Source: a virus
Length of the DNA stretch: 43,173 nucleotides
Virus record (IMG/VR): IMGVR_UViG_3300046001_007608
Coordinates: 1-43,173 of that record
Strand: one strand, 5' to 3'
Part shown: piece after piece, positions 15,923 to 26,165 of the stretch
Layout of the letters: each line of letters starts with the position of its first letter
Numbering within the stretch: position 1 is the stretch's first letter
The notes under the pieces: generated by a model
Told to the model about the DNA's origin: nothing
The model's database searches: none
Seen by the model: only the letters and a program-made list of their open reading frames with translations
Translations under genes and position numbers: made by a program

Positions 15923-16504
15923 ATGTCAAGAAGTGGTCCGGTAACAAAGGATACCTCAACTATTGCACTTGGATTGGCGCAAATTCGTGTTGGTCCTGCT
16001 GCCGCTAATATTGCCGATATCCATCCCTGTTTGCTCGCCGCCAATTCAATTGGTGCATTGGCAAACACTAAGTTTGTAGGAAAAGCGGATTGGTTCGTTC
16101 TCGAATCAGGATTTCCCCTTTTGCCTGACTTTACCACAGCACTCAGAGAAGGAGCTTCTTTGGAATGTTCTTTCAAGGAATTTACTCCCGCCAACGTTGC
16201 CATTGCCTATGGCAAAGATCCGGCTGCACTGACACAGGTACATTCCGGGGAACTTGCTCTCGGTGGTCGTGTTGCTCCTGATTACATTCGTATGGAAGCT
16301 GTGTACACGTACCCCAACGGTGTCAATTTCATGCACATCATCTTTCCTCGCGCCCAGGTATCCGCGTCTATGGAAATTGATATGAAGGTTGAGGATGCTG
16401 CGAATGCTCCGATTGTATTTGAAGCCAAACGTGCGGATTCGGAAGTAACCGGCGGAAATGCAGTTTGGGATGCCAAACCTCTCGGCAGAATTGCCTGGTC
16501 TTAA
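15923..16504 (+). CDS. Tail tube protein
   Basis: A 193-residue beta-rich protein in the normal tail tube position, before the tail chaperone. It has an N-terminal arm, a central DFTTALREGASLECSFKEFTPANVAIAYG segment (the tube-family helix that lies between two sheets), and C-terminal strands (NFMHIIFPRAQVSASMEIDM; DANAPIVFEAKR). It polymerises into stacked hexamer rings around the tape measure. The codon choice (GC-richer, well-used codons) fits high expression, like the capsid gene. A terminator-like hairpin follows, typical of an abundant transcript. Confidence 0.82.
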   Translation: MSRSGPVTKDTSTIALGLAQIRVGPAAANIADIHPCLLAANSIGALANTKFVGKADWFVLESGFPLLPDFTTALREGASLECSFKEFTPANVAIAYGKDPAALTQVHSGELALGGRVAPDYIRMEAVYTYPNGVNFMHIIFPRAQVSASMEIDMKVEDAANAPIVFEAKRADSEVTGGNAVWDAKPLGRIAWS

Positions 16505-16530
16505 CCTGTAAGCTAACTGTCTTACAAACA

Positions 16531-16558
16531 GGGGATGGGCGTTTGCTCATCCCCTTTC
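16531..16558 (+). terminator. Intrinsic terminator-like hairpin after tail tube gene
   Basis: GGGGATGGGC (16531-16540) and GCTCATCCCC (16545-16554) form a 10-bp stem with one G-U pair and a GTTT loop, followed by a short TTTC. The U-run is short, so it probably stops only part of the transcripts. It would lower expression of the chaperone and tape measure relative to the tail tube. Confidence 0.65.
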
Positions 16559-16579
16559 AATCCTTTAAGGAGAAGTAAC

Positions 16580-17065
16580 ATGGAAAATGAAATGGAAATC
16601 CTCAATCCGGATATTAAGAAAGTAGTGGTTGGAGTTCGAAAACTTCGAAAAGTTACCATATACCCCCTCTCCGTTGTTGACCAGATGAAAGTCACCGATC
16701 TTTTTCAGGAAGCTTTCGGGGCGTTCATTGCAAGCAAAAACCTCAATGAAATGCAGTTTGTTGCATTATTTATCACCATTCTCAAGACCAATCTTCCCAA
16801 AGTTCTCTCCCTTGTTACTGATCCTGAAGAGGATTCGGAAAAACTTCTTTCGGAAATAACAAATAATCAACTGACAGTGATTGCCAACGTCCTTTATGAG
16901 ATGAATTATGCGTTGATCTCAAAAAACGTAAACGGCCTCCTGAAGAAACTTCCTCAGACGACAGTGAAGGAATCACCTTTGGAGAGGCCGTTGCAACCGT
17001 CTGTCAAGTCTACGGATATCGCCTCGAAGACTTTTTTAGGAAATCTTGGAGAAACGGAGGATTAA
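16580..17065 (+). CDS. Tail assembly chaperone (unshifted product, gpG-like)
   Basis: A 161-residue acidic helical protein between tube and tape measure genes. It starts with a beta stretch (KVVVGVRKLRKVTIYPLS) and continues with helices (LFQEAFGAFI; FVALFITILKTNL), as in siphovirus tail chaperones that coat the tape measure until the tube assembles. AAGGAGAAG sets the start at ATG 16580; the in-frame ATG 16535 lies in the terminator-like hairpin. Near its end is a slippery heptamer leading to a longer frameshifted form. Confidence 0.8.
   Translation: MENEMEILNPDIKKVVVGVRKLRKVTIYPLSVVDQMKVTDLFQEAFGAFIASKNLNEMQFVALFITILKTNLPKVLSLVTDPEEDSEKLLSEITNNQLTVIANVLYEMNYALISKNVNGLLKKLPQTTVKESPLERPLQPSVKSTDIASKTFLGNLGETED
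17032..17038 (+). promoter_or_regulatory. -1 ribosomal frameshift site (T TTT TTA)
   Basis: The zero frame reads ACT TTT TTA GGA. T TTT TTA fits the X XXY YYZ rule for -1 slippage exactly. It lies 27 bases before the unshifted stop at 17063-17065 and opens a long -1 frame that runs to the tape measure. This is the classic arrangement of tail chaperone genes. Confidence 0.85.
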
Positions 17066-17337
17066 CCATTGCCCAAACCTTCTTCCTATTTGATAAATAC
17101 CAGAGTTCCAAATATAGGGAAGATAGGTTTACTGCGGCGGTTCATGGCATTGATCTTGATAAAGAAACAGGAAATAAAAGTTCGGATGTAACTCCCACAA
17201 AGACACAGCAAAGCAATTTTATATTCGGTGATCCTACTGATTATGAGAAACTTTCTGAAGAAGAACGTGTTTCCCGAACTCAAGAGATGATGGGTAAACA
17301 TAAAGATTGGGCAGGAAATCTCAAAATAAATATATAG
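17038..17337 (+). CDS. Tail chaperone frameshift extension (gpT-like part of gpGT)
   Basis: This -1 frame is reached by slippage at 17032-17038 and is read from A17038 to TAG 17335-17337 (99 codons). With the upstream 153 codons it gives a fused protein of about 252 residues, written join(16580..17038,17038..17337). The extension has no good start codon of its own. It contains FFLFDKYQSSKYR and an acidic KLSEEERVSR helix, and ends one base before the AGGATG at the tape measure start. In lambda the extension recruits tail tube subunits while the G part binds the tape measure. Confidence 0.82.
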   Translation, partial: RKSWRNGGLTIAQTFFLFDKYQSSKYREDRFTAAVHGIDLDKETGNKSSDVTPTKTQQSNFIFGDPTDYEKLSEEERVSRTQEMMGKHKDWAGNLKINI

Positions 17338-17347
17338 GATGCCGAAT

Positions 17348-20300
17348 ATGGTTGATCAAAGCAATACTCTCAATACTGTTTTCACTGCTGATACTTCTGA
17401 TGCCCAATCTAAGATTAAAAAATTAGTCTTAGATATTGCCAGTTTGGGGAATATGTCAGAAGTTTTGGCGATTAAGTACAATGCCCCAAGAATGATATTA
17501 AAGGACTTTCTTAACGTCCTTGATTCCAATTCCAAATTTTCAGGAGTATTAGAACGTCAATTACAATTGGTAATAGATCGGGCCAGAGGATTATCTCCAA
17601 GTTTTGAGGATCTTTCAAGATTTGCTTCAAAATTAGGAATCGATCTATCCAAGGTGGGTACTGAATCTTCTCTTTTGGTTAAAGGGCTGATGGCTCTTGA
17701 AAACCAAGGAGAAGTTGCCCAAAAGTCCTTTTCCAATTTTGCTGAAATAGTAGGGATTAATTCGGAAAAATTAATTCCTTTTGCAAACAATATAAAAATA
17801 GTTTACGATCATTTATCCTCTATTCCTGAAGCTTCTTCGAAGTACGCCACTGCACAATCCGAAATATCCGATGCCACTTTATTATCCAGAAGAGCTACCC
17901 AATTATTAAATAAGGATATTCTTGCAATTGGGGAAGGATATCTTGCTCTCAGTTCTGATATTGTAACTGTTGGAACATCAATAAGTTCACAGGAAGAGTT
18001 TTTTAAATCCTTATCTAAAGAAAACAAAAAATTAGCTGAAACAGTTCGGGAAGTTATTGCAGCAAAAGAAGGGGATAAGGAAGCAACTCAAGCAGTAATT
18101 ACCAATGCTGTTCAACTTGTGGGAAGTGTCCAACAGGTAAGAAGTGCCTTAAAACTATCAACTGAAGATACGATTAAACAAGAAGGAACTCTTCGGTTAA
18201 TGGGACAAGCGGCATTATCCGTTGCAGATATCAACAAAAAATTATCCATTGAACAAGGACTTTTAACAAAAGCATACTATAATGAAGCAACTATTCTTCA
18301 AGTTTTAAATGGAGAAATTAAAGCAACGGTTCCTAATTTAGTGGAAATGGTTGCTTTGAAGTATAAAAACAGAGAAATAATTCAAAATTTATCCACTGAG
18401 TATCCTAAACTTGGTGCGGGAATTTCTTCAGTAAGGAAAGATCAGGAATTTTTATCTGAAACAGTGAAGATGTTCAATGAAGTTTATGGTCCTGTTTATG
18501 GTAAAGTTTTACAGGACATGGCAGAAAAGGACAAACTTGCTGGAACTGCCTTAGTTGATATGGCAAACAAGATTGAGATCGTTGCTCAGAATACAAAAGG
18601 ATTAATTGATGCTTCCGTTATTGTATCTGCTGCTGCTATTAGAGAATCAGAAGCAATAGATACAGCCACCATGAGTTTAGCAAAACAGCAGGATTTCATT
18701 ACACAAGTAGTCAAATCCCATGAGCAATTTGCCAATACTTTAATGAATGAAGGAACTGTATTAGAATCTGTATCAGGTTCGAGTGAAAGAACAATACAGG
18801 CAATAGGAAATTATGAGGAGTCTATAAATAAGGCTTCTTATGCAAGTGGAGCTTTTTCAGAATCTTCAAAGGAATTGATTACGGTTTCCCAAGGAATCAG
18901 AACTGCCCAGGAGCAGTTGAAGATTGCTTATGATGGAACTGCTGCATCTTCCAATGAATCGGGAATGTATTCCAAAGCTTTAACTGTCAGTTTAAAGGAT
19001 TTGGAACAAGCTCAACAGAAAACAAATGCTTCTTTTAAGGAAGCAAAAACAGTTTATTCTAATTTAAAGGATGAAACAGATAAAGCTGGTAAAGCAACCG
19101 AAGATGCTGGAAACAAAGCCAAAAATGCAAAAGGATTTTTTGATCAGTTCTTCAATACACTCAAAAATTTTGTGGTGTTTCAGATTGCTTCATCCATTGT
19201 GTCAGGATTCATGCAAAGTATTACTGGTGCTGTTCAAGCTGCATCACAATTTGATCAGACTCTTCATAGTTTAAAAGCCATTACCGGAGCAACGGTAAGT
19301 GAAATGGCAGGAATGTCTGATACAATTAAGAATATAGCGGCTAGTTCCATTTACAGCACAACAGCTATTGGGGAAGGTCTTCAGATTATGGCTCAAGCAG
19401 GATTGACTGCTGCTGAATCTGTTTCCGCTATCAAAGCTGCATCGAATCTTGCTACCGGCACCCTGGAAAAAATGGAGAATACCGTTGATCTCCTTACATC
19501 CACAATGTCTTCCTACAACATTAATGCTCTTGAATCGGGACGTGTATCAGACATCCTTGCAATAGCTGTCAACAAATCCAAACTCTCCATTGATAAATTG
19601 AGGACATCTCTAAACTATGTAGGAGTTATTGCGGCCCAATCTGGTTTATCCTTAGAACAAACATCCGCTTCTTTGATGGTTTTGGCTGATCGGGGTATGA
19701 AAGCCAGCACTATTGGAACAGGATTCAGACAAGTTCTTGATAAATTGATTGCCCCCAACGAGAAGCTTCGTGAAGCATACCAAGCACACGGAATTGCCCT
19801 TGAGAAGATCAGTCCTTTAACTGCTGGATATGAAACTTCATTAAAGAACCTATCCATTGCTCTTTATGACTCAGACACGAAAACTGTTGATACTGCAAAG
19901 GCATTTGAACTATTTGGAATAAGAGGAGCGCAAGCTGCTGCAATTTTGATTCAGGCATACACTTCCGGTGAATGGAAGGATGCCATGAATTCTTTTGATG
20001 AGTCTGGAACTGCTGCAAAGATGGCTGCTGAACAGATGCTTGGTTTAGGAGCTATGTGGGATAACCTTGTTGCTAAAGTCAGTGTGTTAATGGCATCCTT
20101 GGGTGAAGGGGGATTGACGGCTGCTCTTAAAGGAATCGTAAAAAGTTTCTCCTTTTTTATTGATGGAATCCAGGCTTTTTTAAATATGAATTTTGGGGGA
20201 TTAGGAGTCTTAATTCAAATTTTAACGGCATTCACGGCATTATTGGGGGTAACATCTGTTGGTTTAACTGTTTATACTCTCATAATGACTTCGGCTACCA

Positions 20301-23300
20301 CTGCCACAGGATATTTATCGGTAGCAATTGGGTACTTATCAAGATCCTTTATGACTTTGACCGCCGCAATGATGTCAAATCCCACTATGGCATTGGTAAC
20401 TGTCATAGCTGCGGTTGTAATGGCATTGAAGATTTATTCAACACATCTTGACTCTGTTGTTGAAGGACATAATAAACTTGTCAATGAAGCAAAGCAGATG
20501 GTTGGAACTTTGGATTTACTTCAAAAGTCTTTAAGCGGTATGTCTGAAGGATCAAGAGAATACGAAACTCTTCTTAAACGATTAAAATCTGAATATCCTG
20601 AATTAACTAAAGAGATTCAAAAGGTTACAGGAATAACTGATATTTCCACTTTATCTTATAAGGAATTATCAGATGCAATGGAAAAGGTCCGTCAAATAAA
20701 ATTGAATGAAGCCATTGATGAGAATGTTAAAGCTCTTAGAGCATTGACTGATCAAGTAAATGGCGTTGGAGCCATTTTTGTTTATTTAGGAGAAGTTGGA
20801 AATAGGATAATTCAGATGTTTTCTGCTTTGGCAGATGTTTTAATATTTGTAACTACCCTACACCAACGTTTTGCAAATTTAGTTAATCCTGTTGCTGAAG
20901 AAATGATTGCCGCAAATGCAAAAACTGCTGAAGCAGTGAAAAATTTAGCGCAATCCTATGTTGACGCTGGTAAGGATATATCAAAATCTCTTGAAGAACA
21001 AAAAGCCACATCCATTGCAAAATTGGAAAGTGATGTTCGATTGGGTAAATATTCTCAGGAAACTTATACTGAATTATTGAGGCATATCAACACAACCTAT
21101 ACCAAGATTGCCGAACGTTTAGGAGCTTCTAAAATTCATTATGAAAAATTCACAAATTCAGTAAAAGGAATTTACGGGGATTTGTCAGCAAAACAAAGGG
21201 CAGAAATTCAATCTGTTGTTGATGAGGAAGAAAAAGCAGTTGAAAAATTTATGAAATTCGGTAGGGATAAAAAACTAAGTGCTGAAGAAATTGATGGGGA
21301 GATTTATGCAATTCGGTTAAGATATCAGTTGAAAGCCTTGGGACTTCTTTCCGATTCAGTTAAGAAGGAATATGAAACACAGACAGAAAAATACACCAGA
21401 GAAGAAGGATTAATTGAGCAGAAATTGGCATTGGTTCAAAGTGGGATTGATAAAGAACAAAAACTTTATGATAATTTGTCTGTTTATAGGGATGGAGCAA
21501 ATAAAAAAGATTACGCTGAAATGCTCAAACACAAAAATAATCTTGCAACTTTGAATGCAACTCATGAGGATATAGTACGAGCGCAACGAAATATTACATT
21601 CGAACATCAGAAAAAATTGATGTCCGATACGATAACTGAGATCAAAGCCAATGTTGCTTTCCAGATGACGTTTCTTCAAGGATTTGAACAAGAGAAAATC
21701 AAATTAGCCATAGCAGAAGCAGACGCAACGTTAACAGCAAAAAATTTGATGTTAAAGGCCGAACAAGATTATATCGCAAAAAGGATTGAAAGTGGTAAGG
21801 CTTCGAAGGCTGAAATTGAAGCATCTGCGGATAGAGAGAAAGCTTTGATTCTTGAAGTTACTCAGGCTCAAACTGCATCAATAAATGCTCGACTCTCTGA
21901 TATGAAATTATGGCTTGATAAGAGCAACGAATATCAAGCTCAAAGATTAGAATATTCAAAGGATATGATTAAACAAGAACAAGAAGCCTTAAAACGAAAT
22001 TATGATGAACAGGTATCCCTTGCAAAATCAGCATTGGATAGAAAATTAGTATTGATCACCACTGAACAAAAATCAACTGACATCCTTTACAAATATCACA
22101 GTGAACAGGAACAGAATGCATTAAAGGAAAAACTAAAAAATCTTGAGACTGAAGAACTAAGTGCCGGGGAATTCGCAAAAAGGATTTTTGATGCCAAGTC
22201 CGAATACTTTAATCAAGGATTACAGCGATATCAAGATGATTCCAACAAACAGATTAATTTGGCAGAATTTACAACAAAAAGTGTTATTGAAATTGAAGCA
22301 AAAAAACAGAAAGCAAAAATCGATTACTATACCGAAATTGACCGCCTTGCAAAAGAAAATTTGACACAAATACTTGCTCTTGAAGAAAAGGATTTACAAA
22401 ATACTCTCAGAATAATCAATGAGAAATTCCTGATTGAACAGTCTACGAATCAAAGTTTAAAGGATTTGCAGAATGTTCAATCAGATTATTCAAAGACAAC
22501 ACAGGCCAAAATACTCCAAGTAACTACCGAAGGAACCTCTGCCCGAATTGCCCTGGCTACACAAGAGACAGAAGCCACTAAAACTGAATACAATAAACGA
22601 GAAGAGGCATTTTTAAATCAAATTACTCGAAGTGGTAAAACGGTTATAGAGGACATTACTTTAAGAGGATCAGCACTTGTTAAAGAAACTGAGCTGACAA
22701 AAAAGGAGTTATCTGATAGGAGTATATCCTGGGTTCAATTCGGGGAGGAAGTTTTCCGAGTTGTTGATAAGCAGACTTTGGCTGTTCAGTTAGGATCTGC
22801 TACCCAAGCCGGTGTTGTTAAAAAAGGAATAGATGATCAGATACTTTCAATAAGAACAGTAACCACTGAATCCATTGCCGAATTAAAAAAACAAGGAGCA
22901 CAATACGAAGTTTTCAATGGACAGGTTGTGAAGATAACAACCGGGACATACGCTGATATTAAAAAGAACTTCACCAATCTCACTGATGATGAAAAGAAAA
23001 TGTTTGTTCAATTGGAAAAGGATATTCTGATTTCTTTGGATAAAAGAAAACAAGGATATTTGGATTATGTAACATCTGCAAAAGCCAATATCGAATCCTT
23101 AAAAGCAGCGGAAATAGCGGCTTTGGCAAAGGTTGATGAGTTGGTGAAGAATAAAAGGACAATCTCAGAATCCTTTGCTGAATCTGAACGCAAAAATCGT
23201 CAGACAATGATGACTGAAACTCAAAAATTCAATGATGAAATAAAAAATATCAATATGTTGATGAATAAAGCCAAGACGACCGAAGATAAAAAATATCTTG

Positions 23301-24736
23301 ATGCGGCAGTTGCAGCATCCACGGCTCTTATTGGATCAGAAGTAAAAGAAGGTGAAACCATTGTCAAATCTAAACGGGATGTGATGGAAATAGTCAGTCA
23401 ATTGTTGAAGGATGAAGCTGAATTATCCCAAAAATTGAATGAAAAGGAAATAGAAAAAACTAAAGAAGCTGCGGCTGCAATGAAGGCAAAGTATGAGGAA
23501 TTAAAAAAATCTGTAGATGAAGCGAAAGTTAAAATTGATGAGTTGGGTAATATGAAGGTTGAGATTCAAACAACTTCCTTTTTAGCTTCGACAAGTATTA
23601 TTTTTGAGGAGATTGACAAGATACTGGCAGCAATAAAATCAATCAAAGAAAATGCTGTCATGGAAATAAATGATGCGTTTATAAAGGAACAATTACGAAA
23701 GTTAAGTTCCACATTTGATATATTCATTGCGAAAGTAGGGGAAGTAAAAAATCAGCCAATTGAGTTGAAAATTGAGGATGCTGGATTAACTGAGGCAATA
23801 ACAAAACATGCTGCGGAATTAGAGGAATTAAAGAAAACTCAAGGATTGATTAAGGAAGTAAACTTTGGTCAAGTTGAGTCTTGGGAGAAAATTTTAGAAT
23901 CCTTAAATAATAATAAAACCGGTTTGCAGCGATTGATGGAATATATTACAACAGAGTTTAAACCAGTAGCCACAATTGATTTTAAGGCAAAAGGAGTTGA
24001 AGGGAAAGAAAATATTTCAGAAGCAATAGTTGAATTAAAAGCAATGCCGGTTTCACTTCAGGAGGCTTATACAGCTTCTCCTAATCCTACTCTGGCAACT
24101 TTGTTCAACATGGATGTCGGAGATTCCGTTGCGAGGACTTTTAGTGCGGGGATTGATTGGATAAAAGAAAAAATAAAACAATTGGTGGATAATCCCACAA
24201 AATCGACTCATGATGTTGTTGTAACAGGAATTATGGATTTGCAAGCTGCCATTGATAAACACAGTCAATTGGATGGCACACATACTGATTCCTACCATAC
24301 TGTTCATGTTACCACTGTTGAGGATGGGGAAAGTGGTGATGCCGGAAATCAAAGAACCGGTGGATACATTGCAGCAAGATTCGGAGGATTTATTCAGAAG
24401 TTGAGAAATGGTGGGGCGTTCTCTGGAAAACTTCCTGGGTATGGTGGAGGGGATATTGTAAATGCCAAACTCGAACCAGGAGAATTTGTTCTCAGAAAAG
24501 AGGCAGTACGAAATATTGGGGTTAATGCTCTTAGGGGAATGAATAATTTAAATTCCTCAGTGGCTAAAGGATTTAACCATACACCAAATAACCAGCAACA
24601 GGAACAATTATTCTCTGGACAATTACACACAATCAATCTAAATATAGGAAATGTCATCCATAAAGTTTATGGGGATTCAAATGTCCTTAATGATTTAACT
24701 TCTTCCTTACGAAGAACACGCCTTATGACGGCTTAA
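17348..24736 (+). CDS. Tape measure protein
   Basis: The largest gene (2462 residues). It sets tail length and probably helps form the DNA channel at infection. A TP901-type core lies near residues 595-830 (FFDQFFNTLKNFVVFQIAS; GLQIMAQAGLTAAESVSAI; SALMVL-like SLMVLADRGMKAS). A hydrophobic cluster at about 945-1030 could hold two or three membrane segments. Residues 1090-2250 are coiled-coil and Gln/Lys/Glu-rich. The C-terminus (near 2350-2400) carries GGAFSGKLPGYGGGDIVNA then LEPGEFVLRKEAV, normal for the family. AGGA at 17336-17339 with 8-base spacing favours ATG 17348 over ATG 17339. At about 0.15 nm per residue, the tail would be near 370 nm. Confidence 0.93.
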   Translation: MVDQSNTLNTVFTADTSDAQSKIKKLVLDIASLGNMSEVLAIKYNAPRMILKDFLNVLDSNSKFSGVLERQLQLVIDRARGLSPSFEDLSRFASKLGIDLSKVGTESSLLVKGLMALENQGEVAQKSFSNFAEIVGINSEKLIPFANNIKIVYDHLSSIPEASSKYATAQSEISDATLLSRRATQLLNKDILAIGEGYLALSSDIVTVGTSISSQEEFFKSLSKENKKLAETVREVIAAKEGDKEATQAVITNAVQLVGSVQQVRSALKLSTEDTIKQEGTLRLMGQAALSVADINKKLSIEQGLLTKAYYNEATILQVLNGEIKATVPNLVEMVALKYKNREIIQNLSTEYPKLGAGISSVRKDQEFLSETVKMFNEVYGPVYGKVLQDMAEKDKLAGTALVDMANKIEIVAQNTKGLIDASVIVSAAAIRESEAIDTATMSLAKQQDFITQVVKSHEQFANTLMNEGTVLESVSGSSERTIQAIGNYEESINKASYASGAFSESSKELITVSQGIRTAQEQLKIAYDGTAASSNESGMYSKALTVSLKDLEQAQQKTNASFKEAKTVYSNLKDETDKAGKATEDAGNKAKNAKGFFDQFFNTLKNFVVFQIASSIVSGFMQSITGAVQAASQFDQTLHSLKAITGATVSEMAGMSDTIKNIAASSIYSTTAIGEGLQIMAQAGLTAAESVSAIKAASNLATGTLEKMENTVDLLTSTMSSYNINALESGRVSDILAIAVNKSKLSIDKLRTSLNYVGVIAAQSGLSLEQTSASLMVLADRGMKASTIGTGFRQVLDKLIAPNEKLREAYQAHGIALEKISPLTAGYETSLKNLSIALYDSDTKTVDTAKAFELFGIRGAQAAAILIQAYTSGEWKDAMNSFDESGTAAKMAAEQMLGLGAMWDNLVAKVSVLMASLGEGGLTAALKGIVKSFSFFIDGIQAFLNMNFGGLGVLIQILTAFTALLGVTSVGLTVYTLIMTSATTATGYLSVAIGYLSRSFMTLTAAMMSNPTMALVTVIAAVVMALKIYSTHLDSVVEGHNKLVNEAKQMVGTLDLLQKSLSGMSEGSREYETLLKRLKSEYPELTKEIQKVTGITDISTLSYKELSDAMEKVRQIKLNEAIDENVKALRALTDQVNGVGAIFVYLGEVGNRIIQMFSALADVLIFVTTLHQRFANLVNPVAEEMIAANAKTAEAVKNLAQSYVDAGKDISKSLEEQKATSIAKLESDVRLGKYSQETYTELLRHINTTYTKIAERLGASKIHYEKFTNSVKGIYGDLSAKQRAEIQSVVDEEEKAVEKFMKFGRDKKLSAEEIDGEIYAIRLRYQLKALGLLSDSVKKEYETQTEKYTREEGLIEQKLALVQSGIDKEQKLYDNLSVYRDGANKKDYAEMLKHKNNLATLNATHEDIVRAQRNITFEHQKKLMSDTITEIKANVAFQMTFLQGFEQEKIKLAIAEADATLTAKNLMLKAEQDYIAKRIESGKASKAEIEASADREKALILEVTQAQTASINARLSDMKLWLDKSNEYQAQRLEYSKDMIKQEQEALKRNYDEQVSLAKSALDRKLVLITTEQKSTDILYKYHSEQEQNALKEKLKNLETEELSAGEFAKRIFDAKSEYFNQGLQRYQDDSNKQINLAEFTTKSVIEIEAKKQKAKIDYYTEIDRLAKENLTQILALEEKDLQNTLRIINEKFLIEQSTNQSLKDLQNVQSDYSKTTQAKILQVTTEGTSARIALATQETEATKTEYNKREEAFLNQITRSGKTVIEDITLRGSALVKETELTKKELSDRSISWVQFGEEVFRVVDKQTLAVQLGSATQAGVVKKGIDDQILSIRTVTTESIAELKKQGAQYEVFNGQVVKITTGTYADIKKNFTNLTDDEKKMFVQLEKDILISLDKRKQGYLDYVTSAKANIESLKAAEIAALAKVDELVKNKRTISESFAESERKNRQTMMTETQKFNDEIKNINMLMNKAKTTEDKKYLDAAVAASTALIGSEVKEGETIVKSKRDVMEIVSQLLKDEAELSQKLNEKEIEKTKEAAAAMKAKYEELKKSVDEAKVKIDELGNMKVEIQTTSFLASTSIIFEEIDKILAAIKSIKENAVMEINDAFIKEQLRKLSSTFDIFIAKVGEVKNQPIELKIEDAGLTEAITKHAAELEELKKTQGLIKEVNFGQVESWEKILESLNNNKTGLQRLMEYITTEFKPVATIDFKAKGVEGKENISEAIVELKAMPVSLQEAYTASPNPTLATLFNMDVGDSVARTFSAGIDWIKEKIKQLVDNPTKSTHDVVVTGIMDLQAAIDKHSQLDGTHTDSYHTVHVTTVEDGESGDAGNQRTGGYIAARFGGFIQKLRNGGAFSGKLPGYGGGDIVNAKLEPGEFVLRKEAVRNIGVNALRGMNNLNSSVAKGFNHTPNNQQQEQLFSGQLHTINLNIGNVIHKVYGDSNVLNDLTSSLRRTRLMTA

Positions 24737-24747
24737 AAGGAGTTGTT

Positions 24748-25713
24748 ATGCCGATATTGACAGAGCAAATCAAGTTTTACAAATCGATGTATGTTAATGA
24801 CTCCTTGACTAATGGAGGAAGAATTGGTGATACCCTCATAACTGATGGGGCTTTGAACAACCTTTTCAGGAATATTCAGTCCTCAGAACGAGAAGCCGGT
24901 ATTGATCTGTATAGGAAGTTCTTTATCAAGAACGAAAATCCAAATGATCTTTCTTTGGATAATCCTAATATTCGAATTTCCAATGTGTCTTCAGGAGAAG
25001 ACTATTTCCAGATTGCTCTTGGAACAGACACGGATAATCAAGCCATTGCCGATGATATTACTGACTGGTATGGATCAGGTTATCTTCATGCTGATTTTGG
25101 TCCGACAGAGAGCAGTTTAGATATCATCTGCAAACAGGCCAGCGGTTTACCCTCTGGAAGCTCGTTGATGATTTCCAATGGTCTTCAGCAAGCCGAAATG
25201 GTAATGCTTGGAACTCCTTCATGGAACGGGTCAATCGCAACTGTCACTATTTCAGGTGAAACCGGATTGACTTTTTTAAGGGACGTATCCATTGTGAGTG
25301 CGATCATTCCTTTTGACAATATAAGTCCTTCTCTGGAAAATTGGAGTGAGGGCAGTGCTGCCGGACTTTATGATGAAACCTTGTACCCGGTAACTCTTTA
25401 CAATATTGGGACGGTAACGGAAAGTTGGACGTTGACCTTCACTTCGAGTACCGCATTCGGAGTATCAGGAGCGATTGTCGGAAATGTAGGAACTGGTGTC
25501 ATTACAGAAAACTTTGTTCCTGTTAATGGATCAGGATATTATTTCAATTTGGATAAAATGGGGTGGTCTGGTTTGTGGGAATCAGGAGATACCATCACAT
25601 TCAATACTGTTCATGCAGCACAAGGAATTTGGGTAAAAGAGTCGGTTCCTTTAGGAGCCGTAAGTCAGTCAAACAATTTGATGTCGATCAGCTTAATTGG
25701 TGAATCAGCTTAA
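24748..25713 (+). CDS. Tail tip virion protein
   Basis: A 321-residue beta-rich protein directly after the tape measure. Its N-terminus has SSEREAGIDLYRKFFIKNEN, a segment recurring in phage proteins placed at the tail tip, followed by IRISNVSSGEDYFQIALGTD. The C-terminal half (LYNIGTVTESWTLTFTSST; GTGVITENFVPVN; GDTITFNTV) forms a beta sandwich. It is probably a minor tail or baseplate protein; the exact role is unknown. Confidence 0.5.
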   Translation: MPILTEQIKFYKSMYVNDSLTNGGRIGDTLITDGALNNLFRNIQSSEREAGIDLYRKFFIKNENPNDLSLDNPNIRISNVSSGEDYFQIALGTDTDNQAIADDITDWYGSGYLHADFGPTESSLDIICKQASGLPSGSSLMISNGLQQAEMVMLGTPSWNGSIATVTISGETGLTFLRDVSIVSAIIPFDNISPSLENWSEGSAAGLYDETLYPVTLYNIGTVTESWTLTFTSSTAFGVSGAIVGNVGTGVITENFVPVNGSGYYFNLDKMGWSGLWESGDTITFNTVHAAQGIWVKESVPLGAVSQSNNLMSISLIGESA

Positions 25714-25726
25714 AAGGAGAACTATC

Positions 25727-26155
25727 ATGGCTGTTGTAAATACGCTCAGTAACAATTTCAAAATTCGATTGATGAACAAAGAAGTTGACATGAATTCAGA
25801 TGTCTTCAAAATTTCCCTCATGAACACTGCCTTTGCCTTCAATCCTGCAACCCATGCGTTATGGGCTGATGTAAGTGCTTCGGAAATCGCTGCCGGTAAT
25901 GGATACTCTGCCGGTGGACAGACACTTCAGTCAGGGGAACTTGTTCAGGACAATTCAGCGAATAAGGGAGTTATGACATGGCACAATGCTGAATGGTTGG
26001 CTGCTGGTGGAGACATTGCTGATACAGGAGCAGCCATAATCAGAGACACTTCGGTTTCAGGAGAACTCATTGTGGGATGTAGTGATTTCGGTGTGAATTA
26101 CTCGACCCTCAATGGAATGCCTTTAAAGTTCGTATCAATCGCTGTCAGCTTATAG
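25727..26155 (+). CDS. Tail-associated protein (single copy of a domain repeated downstream)
   Basis: A 142-residue protein starting at ATG 25727 after AAAGGAG; a longer in-frame ATG at 25697 would overlap the previous gene. The domain reads FKIRLMNKEV, FAFNPATHALWADVS, EIAAGNGYSAGG, MTWHNAEWLAAGGDI, GELIVGCSDFG. The same pattern (IALMNRFFVFDPDTHERF, EIEEQNGYESG, GLIVGCLSL) is at the C-terminus of the gene at 27762. Such domains occur in many phage fibres. The likely role is a short adhesin or fibre-attachment part. Confidence 0.55.
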   Translation: MAVVNTLSNNFKIRLMNKEVDMNSDVFKISLMNTAFAFNPATHALWADVSASEIAAGNGYSAGGQTLQSGELVQDNSANKGVMTWHNAEWLAAGGDIADTGAAIIRDTSVSGELIVGCSDFGVNYSTLNGMPLKFVSIAVSL

Positions 26156-26165
26156 GATAAATGAT

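Noticed and set aside
16535-16579. Upstream in-frame start of the tail chaperone (ATG 16535)
   Set aside because: It lies within the terminator-like hairpin and has no ribosome binding site, whereas AAGGAG precedes ATG 16580.
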